A stretch of 64,000 nt of DNA from Chamaecrista fasciculata (Eukaryota; Streptophyta; Magnoliopsida; Fabales; Fabaceae), in NCBI GenBank assembly GCA_003254925.1, contig QANZ01055228.1, positions 143,541 through 207,540 on the forward strand, written 5' to 3'. The notes under the pieces are model-generated. The model had not been told where the DNA came from. It saw only the letters and a list, made by a program, of their open reading frames with translations, and did not search any database. The position numbers and the translations under genes are program-made. Positions 1 through 11,359 of the stretch are shown in pieces (within the stretch, counting starts at the first letter, position 1; each line of letters begins with the position of its first letter).

Positions 1-2140
1 CTGATTTAATTATGTGATAATTATTCTAAACTATCCCTGGTCGATTATTCATGTGGGAATGTGAATGAACTAAGACCAGCATGACTTCGGTGTATGGAGA
101 TACATGCATACGATGCTTTACGAGAGTCATGGTGCAATTATGTAAGGGGTTACAAGTTGCTGGACCGACCCGGAGAGTCCTGCATGAGTTTAGTCATTAG
201 CTAGCCTCTCCCATACACTTGTCACCATGCCCTTAGACCTGAGGTCTTGATTATTCCGGCGTTGTAGATACTGAACTTTGGCCTAGTCCAACGTTGCCCG
301 TAGCAGGGTAGCCATACAGGCTAGGTACATGTTTAGCTGTTTGCCGTGCTGAGGAATGTGGTTGACCAAGAAGGAATTTTGTCCCTCATTAAGTTGAGAG
401 ATATTTAACTGGGCCCCTCGATGAGTCTGTCCAAGGAATGTGTGGCCACACAGGGAAATTGGACTAACTCAAGGAATCGAGAAAGTTATGGTTTGGATTA
501 AGGATGACTTTCCCGTGCCTTATTCATGACCAAAATATCGTGTGACAATCGGGATCAAGACAAGGTAGTACTAAGGTTATGTCGTTTTGGCATTAAAGCG
601 ATAACTCACGTGTTTTGGGTAGTCGTGATGGCTTGCTAGAATCCGCTCTCGACTTGTGAGTCATAGAGATGGCTTGCTGCCAACTTCACGTGAGACCTGC
701 TGGGTCACACACGAGCAGGATCAAGACACCATATTGGGACACGAATTAGGGTTAATTCGTGAGTCACTTTAGTGACACAATTTAAGGCATAGTTGAATGT
801 CTTAGGACATGAAGTCTTGTCTTAAATAATATCTACGTTTATGATATTTAAATTTGTTAGACAAGTTTATATGTATTAATTGTTAAATAGTTAATTTGAT
901 TAATCTATTTACAATTGAATTCTTGTTTAAAATATTAGGGAATAATAAATTGGATAAGCCTCTTAAAAGTTAGGGGATTATTGATTTATTAAATTCTTTA
1001 ATATTGGATATCAAGAAGAAGAGGGTGGCGCCTCTTCTTGATTTTTATTAATAAAATTGTTTTGTTAATTTAAATCAAGATTTAAATTTGAATTCAAGAT
1101 TTGATTTTGATTTCAAGATTCAAGTTTGAATTAAAGATATTAGGGTAATATTTTAATTCAATATTGTTAGGGAATTTGAATTCAAGATTCAAATTTGAAT
1201 TAAAGATATTAGGGTAATATTTTAATTCAATTTGTTAAGAAAATTAATAAATTAGTTATAACTTCCTAAAAGTTAGGGTTGTTATTTTAATTATTAAATT
1301 CCTATAAATTGGTTTGAGGATGGCGCATGGTTGACATCCAATGGGCAAGATTTGATCTTGCATTTTGGATTTCAAGATTGCATCTTGAATTTCAAATTAA
1401 TATATTAATGTAATATTTTAATTAGGAATTCAAATCCTCTTGACCAATAAGGATTGAGAATTCAAGATTTAGTTTCGAGATTTGATCTTGAAATTTAAAT
1501 TTGAATTGGCTGTTAATTTTGAATTATAATATTAGTGTAATATTATAAATCAAGATTTATGAAGTCCTATTTCCTGTTTATTATAATTCCCTAATTTCAT
1601 GAGTTAGGGAATGTGATTTCCTAATGAAACTCTATAAGTACATTCCCTTTTTCCCCAAGTCGACTTGCACTTTTAGGAGAGACTAAAATTTCGACTTTGA
1701 CCTACTTTTAGAGAGAGAGTCAACTTCTTCCTAGAGAGAGGAAAGTCAATTATTTTCTAGAGAGAGATAGGTTCATCTAAACCCTAAATGGTTTAGGGTT
1801 TTTGTGTGTGAGATTTGCGCCACTTGTTCTTGAGGTTCATGAATTGTTCTTGAACATTCAAGAACTGTAGATTGAGTTCCCGTAATCTCTTGGGAAGAAG
1901 AGATTGGAGGGTAGCACCTATTTATCTGCCAAACTGCTCGTGTGGATCACCGGCAGAGGAAAGACACGTAGCAGTGGACTTCTCGGATTCGCACGCTCAA
2001 AGCCACCGATTGAAAATTTATGTATACCTCTACTCTTACTAGAATAAACTCAGTTAGTGGATCCTGGAAGGGAATTATAGAGTATGCGATTTTTAAAATT
2101 TTTTGTTTTTCCACTGCACTCCACTCTATAATTCCCAACA
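1..2140 (+). repeat. LTR-type retrotransposon sequence, left part outside window
   Basis: No coding sequence is visible. The right end closes with CCCAACA, a usual LTR terminus. The stretch just before it (about 1880-2000: 'gagggtagcacc', 'ctgccaaactgctcgtg', 'ggatcaccggcag') resembles, from memory, the R/U5 part of copia LTRs. A short inverted repeat (gggaattatagagt at 2069 and its complement at 2123-2136) forms a possible hairpin at the end. The matching TG start could not be placed, so this may be a long LTR or an LTR plus flank. Confidence 0.5.
1109..1239. repeat. Two tandem AT-rich units, about 69 bp each
   Basis: The block 'ttaaagatattagggtaata' begins at 1131 and again at 1200, each time preceded by a run rich in 'caagatt' and 'tttgaatt' and followed by 'ttttaattcaat'. 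The units differ by a few bases. They lie inside the LTR-like stretch and are probably a local duplication in it. Confidence 0.75.
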
Positions 2141-2146
2141 GACATT

Positions 2147-2430
2147 TGCTGTGAGACATGAATCTGCGTTCGACATTGTAGAAGTATTATTTCTTTTTGC
2201 ACCTATTTGCAATTTGTACATTGTAGCATTTTGTAATATTCTTTTATTTGCCTTTCCGTTGTAATAAGTTTCTAGAAAGTAGGTTAGCGGTCCATTTTAT
2301 CAGAGTCCGTTAGCATTTATTTCTGTGCACAGTCACGTGATGAATACGTGCATGAGTCTGTATATAATCTTCCTTTCGTTTTGTAATGAAGCATTCATTC
2401 TTCTTGCAATCTTTTTCTTACCTTCGTACA
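2147..2430 (+). repeat. 5' LTR of a truncated copia element
   Basis: The segment starts with TG and ends with CA immediately before a primer binding site. It carries a TATA-like tatata near 2360. The exact left border (2147 or 2150) is uncertain because no second LTR copy is in the window. Confidence 0.6.
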
Positions 2431-2446
2431 TGGTATCAGTGCAGGG
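2431..2446 (+). other. Primer binding site (tRNA-iMet type)
   Basis: TGGTATCAGTGCAGGG directly follows the LTR end. Plant copia elements typically carry TGGTATCAGAGC here, complementary to the 3' end of initiator tRNA-Met, so this is one or two bases off consensus. Confidence 0.7.
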
Positions 2447-2484
2447 AAAGATCTACGATATACGTTTTTAGATTGTGAGTCGTA

Positions 2485-3732
2485 ATGGAGAGTACTCCAA
2501 GCAAATCCTCTGCTTCTAGTACAGAGTCTGGGGAAGTCGTTCAGAAATTGGACGATGGCCCTTTTCACTTACAGAATTCAGATCATCCTGGTATGATGCT
2601 CGTCAGTACGCATCTTACCGGATCTAATTTTCTAACATGGAGTATTGGTATCCGCATTGCTCTAGAAGCCAAAGATAAGGTTGGGTTTATCGATGGCTCT
2701 CTTACAGCTCCTGCGGATGAAACTCAGTTTCGCAAATGGAAACGGGTTGATTCGATGATTAAGTCCTGGATTATGAATTCCATAACCAAGGACATTGCAG
2801 ATACCTTAATTTACTGCTCATCTTCTAAACGTCTTTGGGATGAGATTGTTGAGCGTTATGGTCTTAGCATTGGGCCGCAACTTTATCAAATTCAGCGCCA
2901 AATTAGCTCTGTCCAACAAGGAAATGACACTGTCACTGCTTACTATAGTAAGCTTCATCGTTCTTGGGACGAGATGGATCCCCTTGCTCCCATTCCCGTT
3001 TGTAGCTACAACAACTGTAGTTGTGATGTTACTTAGAGGATGAAGGATCTTACTGCTGCGATGCGTCTGCTTCAGTTTCTTATGGGTCTTAACTAAGAGT
3101 TTGACATTATTCGTAGTCAACTTCTCAGTCTAGATCCCTTGCCCAAAATCAGCAAAGCCTTCTCTATGGTGGCTGCTGCCGAGAGTCAGAAGGTTGTTAG
3201 TCAATCTATATCTCCCCCCACTGTTGATGCTAGTGCTCTCTTTGCCAAGTCTAATTCCCCTAAGTCTGATGTTTCCAAATCTTTCACTAAGAAACGTGAC
3301 CCTACTAAGAAATCAGATTAATACTGTGACCATTGTTCTGTTTGGGGACACACTAAGGATACCTGTTTCAAAATTCATGGTATCCCTGACTGGTATAAGG
3401 AATATAAAGAATCCAAGAAAAATGGGACTGATAAGAAAGCGGTTGTGAACTTTGTTAGTGATTTTGCAGATAACTCTGCTGCTTCTGGCAGCAGCAATGA
3501 TTGTAAGTCTGATGAACTTGCTGCCATGTTCTCCACCCTTTTTAAGCAAGAAATTGGCAAATATATTCGCGGTAAGGGTGTGGAGGAACTTGCTAGCTAT
3601 GCCAACACTGTTGACTTTGCAGGTACCACTCTTGATCCTAGTAGCTTTTCTCTCAGTTCTGGTTCTTGGATCCTTGATACAGGTGTTTCTTCTCACATGT
3701 GTTTCAATACACATTTTCTGCATAATGTATAA
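2485..3732 (+). pseudogene. Copia gag-protease remnant with three in-frame stops
   Basis: One reading frame runs from ATG 2485 to TAA 3730. It is interrupted by TAG 3034, TAA 3094 and TAA 3319, so it cannot make a full protein. The first about 180 codons match the copia gag region (GSNFLTWSIGIRIAL, KSWIMNSITKDIADTL). A CCHC zinc knuckle (YCDHCSVWGHTKDTCF) follows the third stop near 3322. The end holds the aspartic protease motif WILDTGVSSHM, where the family usually has DTGASDHM. Integrase, reverse transcriptase and RNase H are absent: at 3733 the sequence turns into unrelated AT-rich DNA. The element is therefore 3'-truncated and dead. Confidence 0.9.
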
Positions 3733-4162
3733 TTAAAAAGAGAAATTACATTTATCTACCTTAAACTATATCCTCAATTGTTAAATCCCTCTTAATTTTT
3801 GAAAAATAACAATTTGCCCCATACTCTATAAGTAAATAACAAATTTCCTCCATCGATAAAAACATTTAGTGCCAAAATGCTCTCAAACTAACAGATCGAT
3901 AGCAAAGAAAATAAATTAGAATATCCTTTTGTCTCTTTCAAGATTTTTGCTCTGGCATTTTCCATCAATCCAGTTCTGTACGTATTCTTCGTGCCGATGT
4001 AAAGATATCACAGACCAAAATGTATTGGTATCCATTTGATAAATTATTCAAAGAAAGATAAGAACATCACTTGATTCCCCCAAAAACACTAATACAAAAG
4101 TCCTACAATCTCAAAAAGCACCATACTGAAAACTAGTGGCCTCTAAATTAAAGTGCAGGCAA

Positions 4163-4182
4163 ATATATATATATATATATAT
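4163..4182. repeat. (AT)10 microsatellite
   Basis: Uninterrupted AT dinucleotide run. Confidence 0.95.
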
Positions 4183-4761
4183 CACTTGATTCCCCATACG
4201 ATTTTGTGTCTTTTAAACACATCATAAATTTAAAATCCTGTAAATATAACTATATTTACAATGTTTCTTGAGAGATTCTCTAATTATAACTAAATACACC
4301 ACTGAATGATATTAGCTCTTAGTCACCGTCACAAAATTTTAAAAATTTAAAACAAGAGTAATTCAGACCAAATCCTATGTAGGTAACTAGGTATAATCTC
4401 ACTTAATAACATTTTTAAATCCCTTAGGATGTACACAAAGCAAATGACAAGGTTCTTCTAAAAAACATAAAACGGCGTGAGACATTGTCTAGGAACGGCG
4501 TTAAGGATGTCCGTCACCGCCGTTCCTATATCTTGAAGCCGCGTAAAAGTGGGTCCCACAGATCCTTCATGCCAGCCACCTTGTCCTGCCAAACGACCTT
4601 CCAATCCAATCATTTTTTAAAATTTAAAATTTTATATCTCAAAATCAACACAAACTCTACGAGACCACCTCTTCCTTCATTATATATTTATACATATATT
4701 CAACTCCTTCACAGATAATAACCACATTACATTATTAGAAGTTGCAGAGCTTTAAGCTCTT

Positions 4762-4783
4762 TTATTATTATTATTATTATTAT
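4762..4783. repeat. (TTA)n microsatellite
   Basis: About seven uninterrupted TTA trinucleotides. Confidence 0.9.
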
Positions 4784-4944
4784 TCTTTTATAAAAAATTA
4801 TCTTATGCTTTTCAAAGATTCTGAAAATTTTTAAAATCCCAGCACAATTCATTGAGGGGACAGCTGGATTCTCAGATTCTGAAGAATTATAATGGGATTA
4901 TTAGCAATTGCAAGTCAGGTTTCCAAGTTTCATTTCATATTCTT

Positions 4945-5190
4945 TTTTAATAAATTAATAATTTAGTCTTTAAAATATGATAAATGTTTAATTTAATTCT
5001 TATAAATATAAAATTATGAAATTTAATATCTCTCAATATGATTTTTTTAAGATATTAATTTAATTTATTAATTTTTATTTAATATTTTTTTAATAATAAG
5101 ACTAAGATATTACAATTATATTTTTAGGGACTAAATTGAAAATTTTAACATCTTTTAGGGACCAAATCGTTAATTATTCTATTCCTTTTC
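4945..5190. repeat. Foldback MITE-like repeat
   Basis: The left arm (near 4950, 'aattaataatttagtc') is roughly repeated inverted on the right (near 5150-5185, 'gggaccaaatcgttaatt'), with further matched 'ctaaat'/'atttag' blocks inward. No clear target duplication was found, so the borders are approximate. Confidence 0.5.
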
Positions 5191-5423
5191 TTCTTCTTTG
5201 TGGGGTCCTCTGTTTTCTTCCTCTGTAATTGACAGCCTAATCAAACAGCCTGGAAAACTGGTGTTTTCAGCCACCCCACAAAAGCTCAACTTGATAATGG
5301 GCTTCCATTTAGCACTTGGAATCATTTAATCTTCTCATCAAAGACTTTTTCTCCGTTTCAAATCTCTTTCTTCACTTGGCATCAGAACATACACATTCAT
5401 ACACATTTTGGTCCTTCCATGAG

Positions 5424-5555
5424 GTAAGAACTCTCACTTATTTTCAGTCTATTTACATTAAAGCCTCGAGTCATCGTGTGTTTTTTTTTTGTCTTACTTG
5501 TAAAAGAGATGTCTATTTCTGGGCATTGAATTGATTAGATCCAGTGTTCATGCAG
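5424..5555 (+). other. Possible intron in the THE1 5' leader
   Basis: A good donor (gag|gtaagaac at 5424) and an acceptor (ttcatgcag ending 5555) lie upstream of the coding start, separated by T-rich sequence. This fits a leader intron, but no transcript evidence is available, and the coding part is intronless either way. Confidence 0.35.
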
Positions 5556-5706
5556 GTTGTGTTTTATATCCCTCCAAGTGTTTGTGAAAATGACATGCGG
5601 CTTTCTGCTCATTTTTTGACGAACTTTTGAAGTGTTTCTTGAATTCTCAAATAGACTAGTTCATTGTATGGACTACTGAATGCCCCATAAATTACAATAA
5701 TAGTGA

Positions 5707-8253
5707 ATGAAGGTGAAAATCATGAAGTGGGTTCCTTTTGTTTTGATAGTATTTCTTCTGTTTCTGGTGGATGGGTCATTATCATCATACACCCCTCCTG
5801 ATAATTATCTAATTGCTTGTGGTTCTTCCCAAAACATCACCTTCCAAGGTCGCACTTTTGTTCCTGATTCACAGCACTCTTCTTTAACACTGAAAACCGG
5901 TGATGATTCCATTGTTGCTTCTAGCTCCAATAATTCTAGTGTCCCCTCCCCAATCTACCAATCAGCTCGGATTTTCACCGAGAAAGCTTCTTATAACTTT
6001 GAAATTCAGCAACAAGGCCGTCACTGGATCCGCCTCTACTTCTTCCCTGTCCAAAACTCTGTCCATGACTTGACTTCTGCTTCTTTAACCGTGGTAACCG
6101 ACGACTTTGTTCTCTTGAGCCACTTCACATTCAAGAACTACAATGGAAGTTCTTTCATGTTCAAGGAGTATGCAGTCAATGTAACATCTGATTCTTTAAC
6201 CCTTACCTTCATTCCTTCAAATGGTTCAGTGGTGTTTGTCAATGGTATTGAAGTTGTTTCAATGCCAGATGGTTTGTTTTCTGATCAGGCTTTGGCTTTA
6301 AACCCATCAGCCCCATTTAGTGGCCTTTCTGAACTTGCCTTTGAAACCGTTTACCGATTAAACATGGGTGGTCCTTTGCTTACTTCCCAAAATGACACCC
6401 TTGGAAGGACTTGGGTGAATGATTTGGAATACCTTCATGTAAATAGTTCTGTCCTTAATGTTTCTGTTAATCCAGGGAATATCAAGTATCCAGCATCTGT
6501 TACACCAGAAACAGCCCCAAATTGGGTTTATGCTACTGCTGAAACAATGGGTGATGCAAATGTAGCCCAAAACAACTTCAACATCACTTGGGTCTTCCCT
6601 GTGGATCCAAATTTCTCGTATTTCGTCCGTGTGCATTTCTGTGATATTATGAGCATCTCCCTCAACAGTTTAGTGTTCAATCTGTTCATAAATTCTGACA
6701 TAGCTCTTGGAAGTCTTGACATCTCTTCCATAACTGGTGACTTGGCGGTGCCTTACTACCGGGACTTCATTTCTAATGCCTCCATGGATTCGAATACTTT
6801 GAGTGTAAGTGTTGGTCCAGATACAATGGCAGACATCACTAATGCCACCATGAATGGGCTGGAGATTATGAAAATCAGCAATTCTGTGAAGAGCTTGGAT
6901 GGGGTTTCTTCGGTTGACATTCTCCTTCCTGGTTCATCTTCAAAGAACAAGATAGGAATCATAGTTGGTTCCATTGTTGGAGCAGTTTCTGCCTTGGCAT
7001 TCGTCGCTGTGTGCTATATTTGTTGCATGAGACGCAAGTCAAAGTCTGTTCAGCCAGGAAATCATCCATGGCTTCCTTTACCCTTGTATGGAAACTCTCA
7101 AACCATTTCAAAGATGTCAGCAACTTCCCAAAAGAGTGGAACTGCAAGTTGCATTTCTTTAGCTTCGACGAATCTTGGGCGGTTCTTTAGTTTCTCGGAA
7201 ATCCTTGATGCCACCAACAAATTCGACGAAAAGCTGCTTCTAGGTGTTGGTGGTTTTGGTAGAGTTTATAAGGGAACCCTTGATGATGGCACCAATGTAG
7301 CTGTTAAGCGGGGCAACCCTAGATCTGAACAAGGAATTGCTGAATTCAGAACCGAAATCGACATGTTATCCAAGCTTCGCCATCGCCATTTGGTGTCTCT
7401 CATCGGCTACTGTGATGAGAGGTCAGAAATGATTCTTGTCTATGAATACATGGCTAATGGACCTCTCAGAAGCCATTTATATGGAGCAGACCTTCCATCT
7501 CTTTCATGGAAGCAGCGACTCGAAATTTGCATCGGAGCAGCAAGAGGCCTCCATTATCTTCACACTGGTGCAGCTCAAAGCATAATTCACAGAGATGTGA
7601 AGACAACCAACATCCTATTAGACGAAAATTTCGTCGCGAAAGTTGCTGATTTTGGCCTCTCAAAAACTGGTCCTTCTCTTGATCAGACACATGTGAGCAC
7701 TGCTGTTAAAGGCAGCTTTGGTTATCTTGATCCTGAATACTTCAGAAGGCAACAACTCACTGACAAATCAGATGTGTATTCATTTGGGGTAGTTCTAATG
7801 GAAGTTTTATGCACAAGGCCAGCTTTGAATCCTGTTCTTCCAAGAGAACAAGTTAACATAGCAGAGTGGGCAATGACATGGCAGAAAAAGGGCATGCTTG
7901 ATCAAATCATGGATAAAAATCTCACGGGAAAGGTGAGTCCGGCTTCTCTCAAGAAATTCGGTGAGACAGCCGAGAAATGCTTGGCTGAACACGGTGTGGA
8001 CAGGCCATCCATGGGGGATGTCTTGTGGAATCTTGAGTATGCAATGCAGCTTCAAGAAACATCTTTAGCACTCATGGAGCCTGATGATAACAGCACCAAC
8101 CACATCACTGGAATTCAGTTGATTCCAATTGAGCCTTTTGATAATAGTGCGAGTATGATCGATAATGGAGGCAACTCTGGCACCGATGATGATGCAGAAG
8201 ATGCTGCCACAACTGCAGTGTTTTCGCAGTTGGTAAATCCTCGAGGAAGATGA
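5707..8253 (+). CDS. THE1: THESEUS1-type CrRLK1L receptor-like kinase
   Basis: An 848-residue receptor kinase in one exon, as is usual for CrRLK1L genes. Residues 1-26 form a signal peptide, about 30-405 the malectin-like ectodomain with many N-glycosylation sites, and 416-438 the membrane span. The cytosolic kinase has the glycine loop GVGGFG at 513, catalytic Lys534, HRD 628-630 and DFG 648-650, followed by GSFGYLDPEY. All key residues are present, so it should be active. The tail (DDDAEDAATTAVFSQLV, ending PRGR) and the segment NPPDNYLI-like PPDNYLIACGSSQNITF match Arabidopsis THE1 rather than FERONIA or HERK1. THE1 sits in the plasma membrane and senses cell-wall integrity, with RALF34 as a known ligand. 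The start could also be the second ATG at 5722, which still leaves a signal peptide. No neighbour shares its transcription unit. Confidence 0.96.
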   Translation: MKVKIMKWVPFVLIVFLLFLVDGSLSSYTPPDNYLIACGSSQNITFQGRTFVPDSQHSSLTLKTGDDSIVASSSNNSSVPSPIYQSARIFTEKASYNFEIQQQGRHWIRLYFFPVQNSVHDLTSASLTVVTDDFVLLSHFTFKNYNGSSFMFKEYAVNVTSDSLTLTFIPSNGSVVFVNGIEVVSMPDGLFSDQALALNPSAPFSGLSELAFETVYRLNMGGPLLTSQNDTLGRTWVNDLEYLHVNSSVLNVSVNPGNIKYPASVTPETAPNWVYATAETMGDANVAQNNFNITWVFPVDPNFSYFVRVHFCDIMSISLNSLVFNLFINSDIALGSLDISSITGDLAVPYYRDFISNASMDSNTLSVSVGPDTMADITNATMNGLEIMKISNSVKSLDGVSSVDILLPGSSSKNKIGIIVGSIVGAVSALAFVAVCYICCMRRKSKSVQPGNHPWLPLPLYGNSQTISKMSATSQKSGTASCISLASTNLGRFFSFSEILDATNKFDEKLLLGVGGFGRVYKGTLDDGTNVAVKRGNPRSEQGIAEFRTEIDMLSKLRHRHLVSLIGYCDERSEMILVYEYMANGPLRSHLYGADLPSLSWKQRLEICIGAARGLHYLHTGAAQSIIHRDVKTTNILLDENFVAKVADFGLSKTGPSLDQTHVSTAVKGSFGYLDPEYFRRQQLTDKSDVYSFGVVLMEVLCTRPALNPVLPREQVNIAEWAMTWQKKGMLDQIMDKNLTGKVSPASLKKFGETAEKCLAEHGVDRPSMGDVLWNLEYAMQLQETSLALMEPDDNSTNHITGIQLIPIEPFDNSASMIDNGGNSGTDDDAEDAATTAVFSQLVNPRGR

Positions 8254-9116
8254 AAGTCTTCTCGTGTTACTTGTGATTCCACCCTTGAGCCTTCAAACAC
8301 AGTGTAAAAGTTGCTGACTGATGATTTGAGGTTCATATTCTGATATTGCTATTTTATTGAATCCATTTTTTTTTTCACTGTAATATAGTCAAGAAGTAAT
8401 GGGTGCCAATTAGCCCCTTAGAAATTGCCCGTAAGCTATCTTAAGTTTCTGTTCTTCTTTATATAAATCAAATTAGAAATTGCCTGTATGTTCTTTCTTC
8501 AGAAAATCAATACAGAAAGCAAGGGACTGCCTTCTTTGTTCTGAATTACACATGTTTGGAACTGAGTTGAATTGCTTTGCATTAGCAGTTTCTGCTATTT
8601 TGAGGAGCTGTTCATTTAGTTGAAGATTTCCTATATATAATCTTCAAGGCGTGTATGGAATCAATCACTATGTATGAATGTAATAAGAATATAATGAGAA
8701 TATAATAAGACATACCTTCAAGTTTAATTTGATACTTATTATCTCGCCCAGCTGTAATTCTTTCAAAGTAAATTTGTAAATACAAAAAATGAATTTTGTA
8801 TAATGTATAAAATGAGATAACCTTCCGAATAATTATGTTATTTATCATTTATCAATCATTGGCTTGTTCCCTAATAACAGATTCCATTCATTGTGTTTTT
8901 GATAGTGCTTCCAATGCTTGTAACATAAACAAAGATATTCTATATGAAACGAGACAACTTTCAATAAAACTGCTTTATTCATCATTTATCAATTCTGAGT
9001 TAAACACATTACATATAAGTTATCCAAGACAAGAAACTTGATCTCTAGTATACCACAATTTTGGCCACAAATGAACAGAATACAATTACTTTCCTAAAAA
9101 CTCAAACTTGAAATAA
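8254..9116. other. 3' flank of THE1 and intergenic DNA
   Basis: The first few hundred bases are probably the THE1 3' UTR; the rest is AT-rich with no supported gene. No clear repeat structure was seen. Confidence 0.5.
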
Positions 9117-9379
9117 TTATTTTATGAGAAAACTTATTTTTAGTCCTTGAATTTGTTCCAAAACTATAATTTAGTTATCATATATCGGAAATACACTTTT
9201 TGATGGTTTTTTTACAAATGTCAACTTTTTAACCCCTGAAAAGTTTTTCGTGAAGGCCAAATAGTTTATGTTTGTCTAAAATAACTAGAAACCAAAAAGT
9301 GTATTATCAATATTCAAGGACTAAATTATAATTTTAGGAAAAAATAAAGACTAAAAAAATAAGTTTTCTCTTATTTTAG
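9117..9379. mobile_element. Foldback MITE with near-perfect 9-bp target duplication
   Basis: Terminal inverted repeats gagaaaacttatttttagtc (from 9126) and the matching inverted end (to 9370) enclose a 245-bp non-coding element. Flanks are ttattttat (9117-9125) and ttattttag (9371-9379), 8 of 9 identical. A 9-bp duplication is the mark of Mutator-type transposition. Confidence 0.7.
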
Positions 9380-9414
9380 TCGAGGATCACAATGGTGGTG
9401 GTAATTCCCAGATT

Positions 9415-9680
9415 TATAAGTAAACTATCAGTTTAATCTCTAGATTATATGGGTGGTGTTATTTTAGTCTTTTTCATTTTTGAAATGATTGATTTAGTCT
9501 CAAAAAGTTCATGACTCGTTGTAATTTAGTCCTTCTAAGAATATCGATAAGATGTTCACAAAAGGACTAAATTTGCAAAGATTCATGAATTTCAAGAGAC
9601 TAAACCAAGGATTTGAAAAAATGAAGGATTAAATTGACAATACCCAAATAATCTAGGGACTGAAATGCTAGTTTCCTCCA
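9415..9680. repeat. Foldback repeat next to the root-cap gene 3' end
   Basis: The left arm (tctagattatatgggtggtg, near 9440) pairs with the right arm near 9640-9665 (inverted 'ctagattatttgggtattg'). No target duplication was resolved. It may overlap the 3' UTR of the gene ending at 9693. Confidence 0.55.
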
Positions 9681-9692
9681 GATTGATTCAAC

Positions 9693-11359
9693 TTATCTTC
9701 TGCAAACTATCCCAATCCCACTGTTGGGAACACCAGTGCAATCTAACATCCCATTCCTCTTCTCTGAATCAGCATCATCATCATGAGTTGGAGAGAACAA
9801 GGAAACCCCACAATTTGCAGAAAGAAGAGAAGAAGTTATGTACTTGTCTTCTCCTCCAACCACAGCCATAGCCACTCCAGGCTTCACTGGATTCACAAAA
9901 TCAGGCTGATAAGTCCTCCCAAGAACTCCTTCAACTTTTGGTGACAAACCATAGAACTTAAACTGCACCTCCAAATGAGCAAAGCAATCATCTTCAGGAA
10001 TCTGATAGTTGTGAATTCTACTATCTTCCTTTGTCACAGGCACCACATTCACAGAAATCTCAGCAACTTCATCAATGGTGAGCATTATGCTGTTCTTGCT
10101 TGATGTTCTCTCTACTCTGACTTTGTTTTCAGGGGAGTCCCAAGTAGAAAAGTGGCCATGGGGGATGGCAAGTTCTTCACCATTGTAAGAGAGCTTTAAG
10201 TGGTCAGCTTCATCATCCCATGTTGATGCATGAGTGGCTTCAATGGAGAAGTTTTGGTGAGAGTGAAAGAGGATTCCTAAGGCTTGAATCCATGTGTAGT
10301 CCCTGGATCGACCGGCCGGCCTGAGACCGATGAAATGGGCATTGATTTGGAGGTTGGTGTCTGATACTAAGGTGAAATGCTGGTTTTTTCTTCCATGGAA
10401 ATAGAACACTGTGCCATCTGCACCTACAAACCGAGGGTCCAAGCATGCTGATCCACGCCCATTGCAATTTGCTTTGCGATCTATTTCATTTCCATATGTA
10501 GAATGAGAAGATGTTAGTAAAAATCCACACACAGATTAGATTAATTCTATCCGTACGTTAAACAGATTGTCCAATGAACAGATAAAAAAGGGCGGCTAAG
10601 TCTCCCACTAGTTGGGTCCGGGGAAATTTGGATTCTCTATAGTACTTTAGGGGTGTAGTGCTGAGAGAGATAGGAATAGGTTAGAGAGAAAAAATGTCAG
10701 TGGACTCACTTCCTCTCCTTACTTGTTCTTTTCTCTCTCTGCACTTCACCTATAGTGCACTATAGAGGATCCAAATCAGGGTCTGGGGAGGATCAAGATG
10801 TATGCAGCCTTACTTCTGCTTTACAGAGGAGCTGTTTCCAGGATTTGAACCCGTTGTGACCTCTTGGTCACCCGGCAGCGCCAAGGCTCAGATATTATAA
10901 ATAATAAATATTAAGCATTTTAAATAAAAACAAGAATTAGTCCTTGCTTATACAGTAAAAGTGTAAAACATATAAATGGGAAACACCTTTTAGTCATACA
11001 AAAGAAAAAAAGATACATGCAATAATATTGGTTCTAATGGTTGTTACACAATAAATAGTTCTCATTTATATACTGCTGTTAAAGTACTGTAGTATGAACA
11101 CAAAAAGATATATATTCTTACGTTTGCAGTGAGTTTTGCAAATTGGAGAATCACAGTCAAGATAGCAGATTTTGGCCTTTGGGTCAGATGGTGAAGATGA
11201 AGGACACTCAACAGGGCATGATATTTTCTTGAGAAAGCATGGACTCTTTTTGTTATTACATGTTTTGAACTCTGCATTAATTTGCATCATCACACTTGAA
11301 GCAAACAATACAAAAATCACAAAAAACATTGATGATCCTCTTCTACTAAAGACACCCAT
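9693..11359 (-). CDS. Secreted root-cap-domain (LEA-like) protein
   Basis: Two exons on the minus strand, 11122-11359 and 9693-10480, joined in phase 1 by a 641-bp intron with GT/AG ends. The product is 341 residues. Residues 1-29 are a signal peptide. A cysteine-rich segment follows (CPVECPSS, CYLDC, CKTHCKHRKANCNG). The remainder is the Root_cap domain (DPRFVGADGTVFYFHG, RPAGRSRDYTWIQALGILF), ending in IGIVCRR. The splice creates the His codon expected in CKHRK. The family is plant-specific and secreted, known from root-cap cells; its biochemical role is not established. The Arabidopsis relative At5g54370 neighbours THE1, as here. The gene is convergent with THE1 and intact. The intron carries a SINE with a nested MITE. 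Confidence 0.93.
10584..10895 (-). mobile_element. Au-like tRNA-derived SINE, interrupted
   Basis: Read on the minus strand it begins near 10895 with GGCGCTGCCGGGTGACC, contains a box-B-like GGTTCAAATCC, then GGAAACAGCTCC and AAGGCTGCATACATC, and ends in TTAGCCGCCCTTTTTTA. This order matches the Au SINE family of plants as I remember it. It lies in the intron of the root-cap gene, in the same orientation as that gene, and is split by a 155-bp insertion. Confidence 0.75.
10614..10788. mobile_element. MITE inserted into the SINE
   Basis: A 155-bp insert (10624-10778) has imperfect inverted ends: atttggattctctatagtac and, inverted, atttggatcctctatagtgc. It is flanked by gggtccgggg (10614) and gggtctgggg (10779), a 10-bp duplication of SINE sequence with one change. 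Related but degraded sequence is seen near 16700-16845. Confidence 0.75.

Larger units (their letters stand above)
3733..5423. other. Intergenic region upstream of THE1
   Basis: AT-rich DNA without a supported gene. It holds an (AT)n run at 4163-4182, a (TTA)n run at 4762-4783 and a foldback repeat near 4945-5190. The part nearest the gene should carry the THE1 promoter and leader, but I could not fix a transcription start. Confidence 0.6.

Noticed and set aside
6358..8336. Several minus-strand and shifted ORFs over the THE1 gene
   Set aside because: They are antisense shadows of a long, well-conserved coding exon and have no domain features.
10800..10895. Possible tRNA gene
   Set aside because: Box-A/B-like signals belong to a SINE; the sequence does not fold as a full tRNA and continues into SINE body.
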